From: JAVBNH01 sp031551635
Lineage (GTDB): Bacteria > Bacillota > Clostridia > Oscillospirales > Acutalibacteraceae
Assembly: GCA_031551635.1 (NCBI GenBank)
Contig: JAVBNH010000005.1
Span: forward strand, 62,001 to 126,000
DNA: 64,000 nt
Direction: 5' to 3'
The notes under the pieces were generated by a model. The model worked only from the letters and a program-made list of their open reading frames with translations. It was not told the DNA's origin and searched no databases. The translations under genes were made by a program, and so were the position numbers. This document shows, piece after piece, positions 33,166 through 41,857 of the stretch (position 1 is its first letter; the number at the start of each line of letters is the position of its first letter).

Positions 33166-34106
33166 TTTTCTTTCCTCCAAAATGGTAATGTTGCAATGAT
33201 AATAGATGCGATAGTAAGGGGCATCGGTATGAGAGCGGCCCATAATTGAGCAAAATCTCCAGAGGTTGTTGCTGCATTATTTGCCTTAATCACAATTAGG
33301 ATAGTTGAAATTATAACTACAATTGTTCCAACAAATATTCCGAATGCTTTCCAAAATTTTCTTACCATAACTATTCTATCATTTAGATGTTCGATTTTTT
33401 TATATCGCTCTTCCCAATTTGCCAATGTCTCTTTGTGATCATCAATAAATTTTTGAATTTCTGACTCGCCGACGCTTGGCAGTTCGCTAAGTCTTAATGC
33501 AGACTTTTCCTTAGAAAACTTAAGCATTTCTCTCACAGTTTCTGTTAGTGAACGTTGTTTTTTACTCTTTTTTGCCGACTTAATTATATTGTACAAAGTA
33601 TCTAAACGAGCTGGATGGTTGTCGTGTGTAGTGCCTGTAGCTGTATTTAGACGAAAAAAGCATGCTGTAAGAAAAGTAGCATATATCCATTCTCCATCCA
33701 TAAATCGTGCTATTTCCACACGAATCCTTTTTCTATTCGGATTATTCATAGATATTAATAATTGGCCTTGCCAACAAGGATCAAGAGTAGTAGAAATATG
33801 TCCCATTCCTTGTGAAACATAAGTTACTTTTGAATGAAATGTTCCAGCAATATCTCGATTCACCCAAAGACTTTCGTTAGTTAATGCAATTGCGGTATCT
33901 CCAGGTTCAAGAAAAAAATAGCGTACATCATTTTTTTCAATTATCTTATAGAATATCTTATGATTTAGCGATACAATAAATGAAGAAAATGAAAAATTAA
34001 AACCAGATGGGGTCAATCTTTTATCTTTCTTATTGCTTGGATCAAAGGGTGTTATACACATTTCCCGCTTGCGTATGGCTTCACGAATGTCTACATCAGA
34101 CATCAT
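33162..34106 (-). CDS. Membrane-anchored dCTP-deaminase/dUTPase-fold protein
   Basis: 314 residues, first gene of the deaminase operon. Residues 1-165 align with bacterial dCTP deaminase (Dcd): MMSDVDIREAIRKREMCITPFDP matches the Dcd N-terminus, then FLEPGDTAIALTNESLWVNRDIAGTFHSKVTY and LDPCWQGQLLISMNN. The Dcd catalytic RSS(L)xR block is replaced by FHSKV, and the Glu of TLEL is replaced (LLIS), so deaminase activity is unlikely. A charged helical linker (about 165-245) follows, then two membrane helices (about 251-273 and 288-310) and a short basic tail. I infer a nucleotide-sensing domain attached to the membrane. I chose ATG 34106 because homology begins there; ATG 34103 and TTG 34124 are alternatives. 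Confidence 0.75.
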   Translation of the reverse strand: MMSDVDIREAIRKREMCITPFDPSNKKDKRLTPSGFNFSFSSFIVSLNHKIFYKIIEKNDVRYFFLEPGDTAIALTNESLWVNRDIAGTFHSKVTYVSQGMGHISTTLDPCWQGQLLISMNNPNRKRIRVEIARFMDGEWIYATFLTACFFRLNTATGTTHDNHPARLDTLYNIIKSAKKSKKQRSLTETVREMLKFSKEKSALRLSELPSVGESEIQKFIDDHKETLANWEERYKKIEHLNDRIVMVRKFWKAFGIFVGTIVVIISTILIVIKANNAATTSGDFAQLWAALIPMPLTIASIIIATLPFWRKEK

Positions 34107-34155
34107 TCCTGCTAGAGTCGTCAAACTTTTTCACTACCTTTCTAAATAAATACAA

Positions 34156-34181
34156 TAAAATAGCATACTAATACTATTTTA
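34156..34181. promoter_or_regulatory. Inverted repeat upstream of the deaminase operon
   Basis: TAAAATAG at 34156-34163 and CTATTTTA at 34174-34181, 10-bp spacer, about 50 bp upstream of the first gene. On the minus strand its first half-site doubles as a -10 box (TAAAAT). A possible operator; no adjacent regulator gene. Confidence 0.45.
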
Positions 34182-34201
34182 CCTAATGATTAATTATGTT
34201 A

Positions 34202-34393
34202 TCACACCAAACCTGAATACTTATTAAAAAACGCTATCAGCTTATCAATAACTCCTTGTTTCTTTGCAGTTCGTCCGCCGCTGGAAAATCTTGAAACAGG
34301 TGGGAGTATTTTATCAAAATCGGTGCCTATTGTTTTTATTGCTCCGTCACGGAAAGCGCCTGCAATGAACTTCTGAGTTTCATCGGTTTTTAA
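34202..34393 (-). pseudogene. 3' remnant of a second hsdR gene
   Basis: Frame of 63 codons ending in TGA, starting right after an in-frame stop, with no start codon. Its translation (KTDETQKFIAGAFRDGAIKT, IGTDFDKILPPVSRF, KKQGVIDKLIAFFNKYSGLV) matches the last 62 residues of the intact HsdR (35053-38073) at roughly 60% identity by eye, with conserved ending YxGLV. It is therefore the C-terminus of another type I restriction subunit whose remainder is missing. The intact gene and this relic flank the purN-like gene. Confidence 0.9.
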
Positions 34394-34406
34394 TTACATT
34401 CTACTT

Positions 34407-35021
34407 TTATGTTGTTTCGTTTAATATAATATTCTTCAGCGCTTCAACAATGAAAACATGCTCACGCTCGAGAATTCTTGCGGCTAATGATTCCGCTGTA
34501 TCGGTCTTATTTACTGGAATTTTCGTCCTAGCAACAATTTCGCCCTCATCATATTCATTGCTCACTTTATGTACGGTAATTCCTGTCTCTGCCTCACCGG
34601 CATTAATTTCCGCCTGATGAATATTTATTCCATACATACCTTTGCCGCCGTATTTCGGCAAGAGTGCCAGGTGAATATTAAATATTCTGTTTTCGTATTT
34701 TTTCAGAACATCAGAGCTGATTTTTTTCAAATAACCGGCTAAGAAAATAATTCCAATTTTATGAAAATTAAGGATTTCCATTATTTTTTCATTAACCGCA
34801 TCCTCATTACCGTATTTTTTTACGCTTATGTGATAATTGCTTATACCTTCTCGTTTTGCTCTTTCCAGTGCTGTTGAGTTTTCATTGTTGCTTATGACCG
34901 CCGCGACACAGGCAGACAGTTTACCATCTTTACACGCGTCTATTATAGCTTGTAAATCTGTACCGTTATGAGACGAAAAAATTGCGATATTTATTGTATT
35001 ACCTCTATAATCTTTTCCCAT
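34407..35021 (-). CDS. Phosphoribosylglycinamide formyltransferase-like protein
   Basis: 204 residues of the formyl-transferase (PurN) fold. INIAIFSSHNGTDLQAIIDACKDG is the phosphate-binding start, NIHLALLPKYGGKGMYG contains the catalytic Asn-x-His and the Gly-rich loop, and TVHKVSNEYDEGEIV the segment carrying the Asp/Asn folate-side residue (SNEYDEG here, as in some anaerobe PurN). PurN adds a formyl group to GAR in purine synthesis. No other pur gene is near; it is downstream of hsdR by about 30 bp and probably co-transcribed. Start ATG 35021 preferred, preceded by GGTGG; the longer frame overlaps the hsdR end. Confidence 0.75.
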   Translation of the reverse strand: MGKDYRGNTINIAIFSSHNGTDLQAIIDACKDGKLSACVAAVISNNENSTALERAKREGISNYHISVKKYGNEDAVNEKIMEILNFHKIGIIFLAGYLKKISSDVLKKYENRIFNIHLALLPKYGGKGMYGINIHQAEINAGEAETGITVHKVSNEYDEGEIVARTKIPVNKTDTAESLAARILEREHVFIVEALKNIILNETT

Positions 35022-35052
35022 AAAATCCACCCGCCTCACGATAAAATGAATA

Positions 35053-38000
35053 TCAAACCAGCCCCAGATACTTCTCAAAGAAAGCGCTCAATTTTTCGAT
35101 AATAACCTGCTTTTTTATTGCTCTGCCGCCACCGAAGCGGGAAACAGGCGGCAGGATTTTATCAATATCGGTGCCGGTGGTTTTCAAAATGCCGTCACGC
35201 AGAGCAATATCGATAAACCTCCGCGTCTCCTCCGGCTTGAGATTTTCCTCTGCAATCAGCAGGCTTAAATCCGCTTCCTTTTGCTCGCGGACAAATGCCG
35301 TCCAGTCGTCGTCCACCCTTGTTGAGGTGTTTACCCTCGCGAGAAAGCTCTCAATCAGCTCCTTCTTGCTGCGAAGCTCAATACTGGAGCCGATAGCCTT
35401 GCCAATAGCTGTGAGAATGCTTTTATCCGTGCAGTTCGATTCATGAAATTTTATGACAAGCATGAGAATATAGTCGATATTCACCTCAACCTGCTTGATC
35501 AGCTCAATCTCGAATACAATATCCTCATTGATATTCTCCCTGTCTGTGTCTTTTGTCTTTGTGAAGAGCTGATAAATATCAAGATACATGCTCTGATAAT
35601 CCTGGAATTCGCGTTCGCTGAGGATTTCGTTGCCCGCGAATTGATCGAAAGCGCTGAGGATATTCTTAAGCCGCAAAATCGCACCGTAAAGACGAATAAA
35701 TTCCTTTTGCAAAAATTCTCCGGTGATAGGTACACCGGCAGGATATTCACAGAGCAGCGTTTCAATCAGCTCTGTGTAACCCGGTTTATGCTTATCCTTT
35801 TCCTCGTAGCCGTTGTAATAATCGTCATATGTTTTTAGAAGCACAATGCCGCCTGCCTCACGGTCGCCGAACAGGGCTATCGCGTCGTCGGTGGCTTTTT
35901 TCAGGTCGCGGAAGCAAATAATATTACCGAAGGTCTTGACACTGTTCAGAATGCGGTTTGTGCGCGAAAAAGCCTGAATCAGCCCGTGCTGCTTGAGATT
36001 TTTATCCACCCACAGCGTATTGAGCGTTGTCGCATCAAAGCCCGTCAGGAACATATTGACAACTATGAGTATATCAATCTCGCGGTTTTTCACCCTGAGT
36101 GAAAGATCCTTGTAATAATTCTGAAATTTGTCCGCCGAGGTGTCGAAATTCACATTGAACATCTCGTTGTAATGAGCAATTGCACTTTCCAGAAATTCGC
36201 GCGAGGTCTTGTCCAGCTTATCGTTTTCAAAACCTTCGTCCGGTAGCGCGTCCTCGGGATCGTCCTCATTTTGCGAGAAGCTGAAAATAGTCGCTACCCG
36301 CAGCCCTGAGCCGCTCAGTGACAGCTGACGCCTGAACTCCTCATAATACTTCATAGCCATGGGGATAGACGCAGCCGCAAAAATCGAGTTGAAACCGGAG
36401 ACCCGCCGCCCCTTGAGCGAATAGAAGCTGCCGCGTTGGGTCTTGCGGTCAAAATTTTCGAGGGTATATTTTACAATCTCCTCAACCCGTTCCGGTGCGG
36501 ACATGGCTTTTTCAATGTCAATGGCGTGAACCTGGGCGTCTGTGATATTCGGGGCCATTTTCACAGTGTTCACATAGTCAATGCGGAAGGGCAGCACATT
36601 GCCGTCATTAATAGCGTCCACAATAGTATATGTATGCAGCTTGTCGCCGAAGGCCTGCGGGGTTGTGCGCAGAAAAGGACTGCCGCCGCTTCCGGAATTA
36701 AGCGCGAAAATCGGCGTACCTGTAAAGCCAAAAATATGATACTTTTTGAACGCTTTTGTAATAGACTGATGCATCTCACCGAACTGCGAACGGTGGCATT
36801 CGTCGAATATAAGAACTATTCGCCGCTCAAAAACCGCATGCCGGCTGTTTTTTGAGATAAACATCCCGAGCTTTTGAATGGTGGTAATTATAATTCTCGC
36901 GCCCTCGTCCTCGAGCTGTTTTTTCAGCACGGCGGTTGAGGTGTTGGAGTTCGCCGCGCCCTTTTCAAAGCGGTCGTATTCCTTCATGGTCTGGTAGTCG
37001 AGGTCCTTGCGGTCAACGACAAACAGAACCTTGTCAATGTACGGCAGAGCACTCGCGAGCTGAGCCGTTTTGAAGCTGGTCAGGGTTTTGCCGCTGCCTG
37101 TTGTGTGCCAGATATACCCGCCGCCCTCCGCGCTGCCGTATTTTTTATAATTTGACGAGACTTCAATGCGCGAAAGAATCCGCTCAGTAGCGGCAATCTG
37201 ATACGGACGCATGACTAGAAGCAGCTCCTCTGAGGTAAAAACACAGTACCGCGTGAGGATACTGAGAATCGTATGCTTCGCGAAAAAGGTCTTTGTAAAA
37301 TCGTTCAGGTCGTCTATAACCCTATTTTTGCCGTCCGCCCAGTAGCTTGTGAACTCAAAGCTGTTGCTTGTTTTTCTCGAGCTTTTCCTCTCGCCGCCGC
37401 TCATTTCCCTGACATGCTGATTGCGTGTCGTATTGCTGTAGTATTTGGTATGCGTGCCGTTGGATATAACAAAAATCTGCACATATTCAAACAGCCCGCA
37501 CGCCGCCCAGAAGCTCTCGCGCTGATAGCGTTTAATCTGGTTGAAGGCCTCGCGAATGGCGACGCCGCGCCGCTTCAGCTCGATATGAATGAGCGGAAAG
37601 CCGTTGACGAGAACCGTCACATCATAGCGGTTTTCATGTACACCTGCCGTTTCGGTATATTGGTTAATCACCTGCAGGAAGTTATTATGTATATTCTTTT
37701 TGTCAAGCAGATAAATGTTTTTCACCGAGCCGTCGTCACGTCTGAGAATCTGAACATGGTCCTCCTGAATGCGGCGGGTTTTTTCGACAATACCGTCGTT
37801 CGCCCCAGCGATACACTCCCTGAAAAACCGCTCCCACTCTGAATCAGAGAAGGCAAAGCAGTTTAGAGCCTCAAGCCGCTGCCGCAGATTAGCTATCAGA
37901 GCCGATTCATTATTGACACCGATATACTCATACCCGAGCTCACTGAGCCGCCTGAGAAAATCCTGCTCCAGCGCCGCCTCGCTCTGATAAGCGTCGTCAC

Positions 38001-38073
38001 GGCGAGGCTCAGGAATATATTCGGCGACAACGGTGGATTCGTTATCTGTGCTGACGATATTGTAGCTGCTCAT
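35053..38073 (-). CDS. hsdR: Type I restriction enzyme, endonuclease/translocase subunit
   Basis: 1006-residue motor and nuclease subunit. N-terminal PD-(D/E)xK nuclease (VNGFPLIHIELKRRGVAIREAFNQIKRYQ, residues about 150-185), then SF2 motor with Walker A IWHTTGSGKTLTS, motif II LIFDECHRSQFG, motif III FGFTGTPIF, later FLTGFDATTLNTLWVDK and QAFSRTNRIL, and a C-terminal helical domain that docks on HsdM2S. Together with HsdM and HsdS it cleaves unmodified DNA after ATP-driven translocation. AGGAGTG precedes the ATG. Appears intact; a relic of a paralog lies 650 bp away. Confidence 0.96.
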   Translation of the reverse strand: MSSYNIVSTDNESTVVAEYIPEPRRDDAYQSEAALEQDFLRRLSELGYEYIGVNNESALIANLRQRLEALNCFAFSDSEWERFFRECIAGANDGIVEKTRRIQEDHVQILRRDDGSVKNIYLLDKKNIHNNFLQVINQYTETAGVHENRYDVTVLVNGFPLIHIELKRRGVAIREAFNQIKRYQRESFWAACGLFEYVQIFVISNGTHTKYYSNTTRNQHVREMSGGERKSSRKTSNSFEFTSYWADGKNRVIDDLNDFTKTFFAKHTILSILTRYCVFTSEELLLVMRPYQIAATERILSRIEVSSNYKKYGSAEGGGYIWHTTGSGKTLTSFKTAQLASALPYIDKVLFVVDRKDLDYQTMKEYDRFEKGAANSNTSTAVLKKQLEDEGARIIITTIQKLGMFISKNSRHAVFERRIVLIFDECHRSQFGEMHQSITKAFKKYHIFGFTGTPIFALNSGSGGSPFLRTTPQAFGDKLHTYTIVDAINDGNVLPFRIDYVNTVKMAPNITDAQVHAIDIEKAMSAPERVEEIVKYTLENFDRKTQRGSFYSLKGRRVSGFNSIFAAASIPMAMKYYEEFRRQLSLSGSGLRVATIFSFSQNEDDPEDALPDEGFENDKLDKTSREFLESAIAHYNEMFNVNFDTSADKFQNYYKDLSLRVKNREIDILIVVNMFLTGFDATTLNTLWVDKNLKQHGLIQAFSRTNRILNSVKTFGNIICFRDLKKATDDAIALFGDREAGGIVLLKTYDDYYNGYEEKDKHKPGYTELIETLLCEYPAGVPITGEFLQKEFIRLYGAILRLKNILSAFDQFAGNEILSEREFQDYQSMYLDIYQLFTKTKDTDRENINEDIVFEIELIKQVEVNIDYILMLVIKFHESNCTDKSILTAIGKAIGSSIELRSKKELIESFLARVNTSTRVDDDWTAFVREQKEADLSLLIAEENLKPEETRRFIDIALRDGILKTTGTDIDKILPPVSRFGGGRAIKKQVIIEKLSAFFEKYLGLV

Positions 38074-38104
38074 TGCTCACACTCCTAGAATTTTGTGGTT
38101 TCAC

Positions 38105-39316
38105 TCACGCAGTTCTCTCCTTAAAAGTCAATAGTCTATCGCGGTAATACTCATATTGCTTCCTGCGCGCTTCAATTTCCGCAGGCAAACCGGTTGATAT
38201 ATCGGTGGTCAGCGCATCAAATTTGTCGAGGATTTCGACAATGCGGGCTTGTTCATTTAGTGGCGGGAGGGGGATGGAAAATTTTCGTATATTCTCCATA
38301 GTAAGATTTTTCATTGAAGAAGTAGATAAATATTTGTTTATTTGTTTATCAATAAAACTATAGGTTTGAAAATAATAACGCATAAAAATTGGATTAACAA
38401 ATGTTTCATTGAACCTTATACGAGCGACATTTGGCGCTAAATAATATTTATCATTTTTATCAACAAGCGCAACTTCTCCAATTGTTCCGACATAAGTGAA
38501 TAGCATATCATTTATATAAAGCTTACTTCTTGATAATTTATTAAAATTACTTCCATCAATATATTTCACATTTGATATATCCAGATACCCATTTTTTACA
38601 TTAAGACCTCGAAGTGCAATAATATTTCCGTTATCAGAGTATTTAATATGTTCTGTAAATTCAAAACCAGCTAATTTAGTTACATCACTTAATTCACCTA
38701 AAAGCCTATATTCAACATCACCACCAAAGCTCAGCAGCTCATTTCGGTAATGCTCATATTGCTTTTTTCTCGCTGTAAGCTCTGCTGTAAGCTCTGCTGT
38801 AAGCTCCGCTGTAAGCTCCGTGAAATTGTCCAGTATCCGGACAATTTCCCGCTGCACCGGCAGAGGTGGGAGGGGGATTTGAAATTCCTCTGTTACTGGC
38901 AGAGATATTTGTGGTAATGATCCCATGCTAGACGCAGCATCTCTAAAATATAGAGTATTGCTTTTTAAAATATAAAATAAATATTTAACAGTGATTTTGT
39001 TCTCAGTTGTATATGCCCACATTTCATTTTTAAATGTAAATGGCTGATCATAATACACAAAATCAATGACACCTCTTGATTGAACCAACACTGCCGGCGT
39101 TCGTGTTATATTTGCATTTGGAATATTTTTTTCTTTTGCATTTATTACTGTTTTTCCTCCTGCAAAAACTCTAATTTCACCTTCAGGAGTTTGTATTTCT
39201 TTCATTTTGTTTGCAGTTATTGGAGTTCCTTTAAGTCTTTTGAAAACATCTTTTACCCGCTTATACTCCACCCCCTCCGGGCACAGCTCCGCTATCAAAC
39301 GCTCAAGCTCACTCAT
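38105..39316 (-). CDS. hsdS: Type I restriction-modification specificity subunit with TAEL repeats
   Basis: 403 residues. Two target-recognition domains (about 15-150 and 215-360), each followed by the conserved helix (IPLPPLPVQREIVRILDNFTEL, and IPLPPLNEQARIVEILDKFDAL). The first spacer helix carries TELTAELTAELTAELTARKK, that is, repeated TAEL units as in EcoR124-type (family IC) enzymes, where repeat number sets the spacing of the bipartite site. The start is ATG 39316 (GGAGGA eight bases upstream), not the upstream in-frame ATG. It dictates the sequence methylated and cut. Confidence 0.95.
   Translation of the reverse strand: MSELERLIAELCPEGVEYKRVKDVFKRLKGTPITANKMKEIQTPEGEIRVFAGGKTVINAKEKNIPNANITRTPAVLVQSRGVIDFVYYDQPFTFKNEMWAYTTENKITVKYLFYILKSNTLYFRDAASSMGSLPQISLPVTEEFQIPLPPLPVQREIVRILDNFTELTAELTAELTAELTARKKQYEHYRNELLSFGGDVEYRLLGELSDVTKLAGFEFTEHIKYSDNGNIIALRGLNVKNGYLDISNVKYIDGSNFNKLSRSKLYINDMLFTYVGTIGEVALVDKNDKYYLAPNVARIRFNETFVNPIFMRYYFQTYSFIDKQINKYLSTSSMKNLTMENIRKFSIPLPPLNEQARIVEILDKFDALTTDISTGLPAEIEARRKQYEYYRDRLLTFKERTA
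38772..38819. repeat. Four 12-bp tandem repeats inside hsdS
   Basis: GCTGTAAGCTCT twice then GCTGTAAGCTCC twice, 12-bp period, encoding the TAEL units. A multiple of three, so gain or loss keeps the frame and changes only the spacer length. Confidence 0.93.
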
Positions 39317-39405
39317 AGTCTGTGTCCTCCTGTGTGTGTCGCATTTCATTTTCACGCATTTTTCTCTGTATGCCAGGCAACAAGCCTGTCTGCTCACCCG
39401 TAAAA

Positions 39406-40983
39406 TTAAAAAGCATTTCGCTCCCCCTCAATCTCAGAGATAATCGCATCAATCTCCCGCCGCAGCACGTCCTCGCGGGCGACTATCCGTGCGATTTCAG
39501 CATTGAGCGCGGCAATGTCCACCGCCTCTCGCTTTTCCTCCTGCGCCATATAGCTCGAGACTGAAAGATTATAATCCTGCCCGGCAACCTCGTCATTCGG
39601 CACAAGGCGGGCGAAATAATCCTTGCTTTCACGCTTTATATACGCCTCGAGAATATTAGCTATATTCTCGTCTGTCAGCTTGTTGCTGTTTGTCACCTTC
39701 ACAAACTCGCGCGAAGCGTCAATAAAAAGCGTGCGGTTATCGCTTTTTGACTTTTTCATCACCATAATACATGTCGCGATAGAGGTGCCGTAAAAAAGGT
39801 TGTCCGGCAGTTGAATAACGCAGTCCACATAGTTGTTGTCAATGAGGTATTTGCGGATTTTCTGCTCCGCGCCGCCGCGGTAGAATATGCCGGGGAAGCA
39901 GACAATAGCCGCCGTGCCGTTGCTTGCGAGCCACGAAAGCGAATGCATGATAAAGGCGAGGTCAGCCTTGCTTTTCGGCGCGAGAACGCCCGCCGGTGAA
40001 AAACGCGGGTCATTGATAAGCAGGGGATTTTCATCGCCGTCCCACTTTATCGAGTAGGGCGGATTCGAGACTATTGCCTCAAAGGGCTCATCGTCCCAGT
40101 GCTGCGGCTCAAGCAATGTATCGCCGTGGGCAATGTCAAATTTATCGAAATCAATATCATGCAAAAACATATTGATGCGGCAGAGGTTATAGGTGGTGAT
40201 ATTGATTTCCTGACCGAAAAACCCCTGACGCACATTATCTTTTCCGAGAATTTTCGCGGATTTTAAAAGCAGAGAGCCCGAGCCGCAGGCAGGGTCATAA
40301 ACCTTATTAACCTCGCTTTTACCGACAAGTGCAAGCCGGGTCAACAGCTCAGATACCTCCTGCGGGGTAAAATATTCCCCGCCGCTCTTGCCCGCGTTTC
40401 CGGCATACATACCCATCAAAAACTCATACGCGTCGCCGAAGGCATCGATTGTATTGTTTTTATAATTACCGAGCTTCATATCCGCGACACCGTTGAGAAG
40501 CTTGACCAGCCGCTCATTGCGCCGGGCGACAGAGCCGCCGAGCTTGTTGCTGTTCACATCAATATCATCAAACAAGCCCTTAAAATCAACCTCGCTGTCG
40601 GTTCCCTGCGCGGACGCTTCAATATTACGGAAAACGCGTTCCAGCGTCTCGTTAAGGTTCTCATCGGCGGCGGCTCCACTGCGAACATTTTCAAAGAGCT
40701 CACTGGGCAGCACAAAAAAGCCTTTTGTTTCCACAAGCTCGCCGCGTAACTCCTCAGCTTGAGCATCCGTCAGATTCACGTAGTCAAAGGCGGCATCGCC
40801 TGCCTCCCGCTCACCGGCGTTGATATAGGCGCTAATATTCTCAGAAATATATCTATAAAACAACATACCAAGCACATACTGCTTGAAATCCCAGCCGTCA
40901 ACGCTGCCGCGCAGGTCATTGGCAATATTCCAAATAACGCGGTGCAGCTCGGTGCGTTCCTGTTCCTTTCGGTTGTCAGCCAT
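39406..40983 (-). CDS. hsdM: Type I restriction-modification DNA methyltransferase subunit
   Basis: 525-residue N6-adenine methyltransferase subunit. N-terminal HsdM_N domain (RVIWNIANDLRGSVDGWDFKQYVLGMLFYRYIS), SAM motif VYDPACGSGSLLLKSA, and catalytic motif IV AIVSNPPYSIKW. ATG 40983 follows GGAGG; the longer frame begins in AT-rich intergenic DNA. The first gene of hsdM-hsdS-hsdR(-purN-like), same strand, with 89 bp before hsdS. Confidence 0.96.
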   Translation of the reverse strand: MADNRKEQERTELHRVIWNIANDLRGSVDGWDFKQYVLGMLFYRYISENISAYINAGEREAGDAAFDYVNLTDAQAEELRGELVETKGFFVLPSELFENVRSGAAADENLNETLERVFRNIEASAQGTDSEVDFKGLFDDIDVNSNKLGGSVARRNERLVKLLNGVADMKLGNYKNNTIDAFGDAYEFLMGMYAGNAGKSGGEYFTPQEVSELLTRLALVGKSEVNKVYDPACGSGSLLLKSAKILGKDNVRQGFFGQEINITTYNLCRINMFLHDIDFDKFDIAHGDTLLEPQHWDDEPFEAIVSNPPYSIKWDGDENPLLINDPRFSPAGVLAPKSKADLAFIMHSLSWLASNGTAAIVCFPGIFYRGGAEQKIRKYLIDNNYVDCVIQLPDNLFYGTSIATCIMVMKKSKSDNRTLFIDASREFVKVTNSNKLTDENIANILEAYIKRESKDYFARLVPNDEVAGQDYNLSVSSYMAQEEKREAVDIAALNAEIARIVAREDVLRREIDAIISEIEGERNAF

Positions 40984-41174
40984 CAAAAATCCTCCACTTT
41001 CGCAAATCAATCTTCTATATTCAAATTTCGCATTCTTCACTTAGGTAATTATTAAAAGCATATCATAAAAAACCACAAAAAGCAACAAAATAATCTGCCG
41101 CATTTATAGGGTTAATAAGGGTAAAATAAGCTCCGGAAACAAAATTTACCATTCAACGAAAGGAATGGCTAAAA

Positions 41175-41750
41175 TTGCAGCTTATAAAATTTATCCGGAT
41201 GTTTATTGTTTCACTTTTTACCGCGGTAGTTCTTTACCCGGTCATTCATGAATCGGGGCATTCAATCGCCGTAATAATGCTTGGCGGCAAATGCCTTGAG
41301 TTTAATCTGTTTCCCTTGCCGAGTGTGCTCTGTGACGCTTCAGGAATGAATAATATTTCGCTTATAATAACAGGGCTGGCGGGCTTGCTGCTGCCGTTTC
41401 TGCTCTGTCTTATCTTTCGCGGCAACAGCTTTTCACTGTGGTATATGAGCGTTATATTTAAAGGCATAACCGCCTTATCCATGCTAATATCTTTTGCCGT
41501 CACGGTAATGAACATGGCAGGGCACGGCGTAGCGAATGATGATATAACAAAGGTTCTTGAGCTTTGGCAGGGCGGAGGAGGGATTTTGCTGTGCGGTGAA
41601 GCAGCCGCCGCTGCTGTTATCGTACTGCTTATAGTTAAGGACAAGCCCTTGCAAAGACTTCAATCAGAGTTTGATGCCGGTCTGCCCTCAGGGACAAAAA
41701 ATACAAGTCCTCAACTGGTCATTCTCCACACCCGCAACCTGCATGAATAA
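41175..41750 (+). CDS. Small membrane protein with HExxH motif (M50-like)
   Basis: 191 residues with about five hydrophobic segments. The first is followed by VIHESGHSIAVIMLGGK (HESGH near residue 25), the zinc motif of M50 site-2-type proteases inside the membrane. The second M50 motif (NxxPxxxLDG) is not evident, so it may be a DUF3267/M50B-like or non-proteolytic relative. The start is probably TTG 41175 (AAAGGA eleven bases upstream); ATG 41199 is the alternative. Divergent from hsdM and ends at a bidirectional terminator. Confidence 0.6.
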   Translation: MQLIKFIRMFIVSLFTAVVLYPVIHESGHSIAVIMLGGKCLEFNLFPLPSVLCDASGMNNISLIITGLAGLLLPFLLCLIFRGNSFSLWYMSVIFKGITALSMLISFAVTVMNMAGHGVANDDITKVLELWQGGGGILLCGEAAAAAVIVLLIVKDKPLQRLQSEFDAGLPSGTKNTSPQLVILHTRNLHE

Positions 41751-41803
41751 TATAGTTGAGCAAATTAATTTAATTCAATTTTTATTATCAGTAGCTAGTA
41801 TAA

Positions 41804-41840
41804 ATTATTCCGAAACGCCGCAAAAGCATTTCGGAATAAT
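41804..41840. terminator. Bidirectional terminator between M50-like and isomerase genes
   Basis: ATTATTCCGAAA / TTTCGGAATAAT 12-bp perfect stem with 13-nt loop, between convergent genes. Confidence 0.75.
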
Positions 41841-41857
41841 AATCATAATGATTTATC

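Noticed and set aside
33162..34106. Functional dCTP deaminase (dcd)
   Set aside because: The catalytic RSS/Arg block and active-site Glu are replaced, and two C-terminal membrane helices are added; called a Dcd-fold protein only.
31025..41000. Prophage or integrative element
   Set aside because: No integrase, terminase, capsid, relaxase or clear att repeats; only defence and cargo genes plus an hsdR relic.
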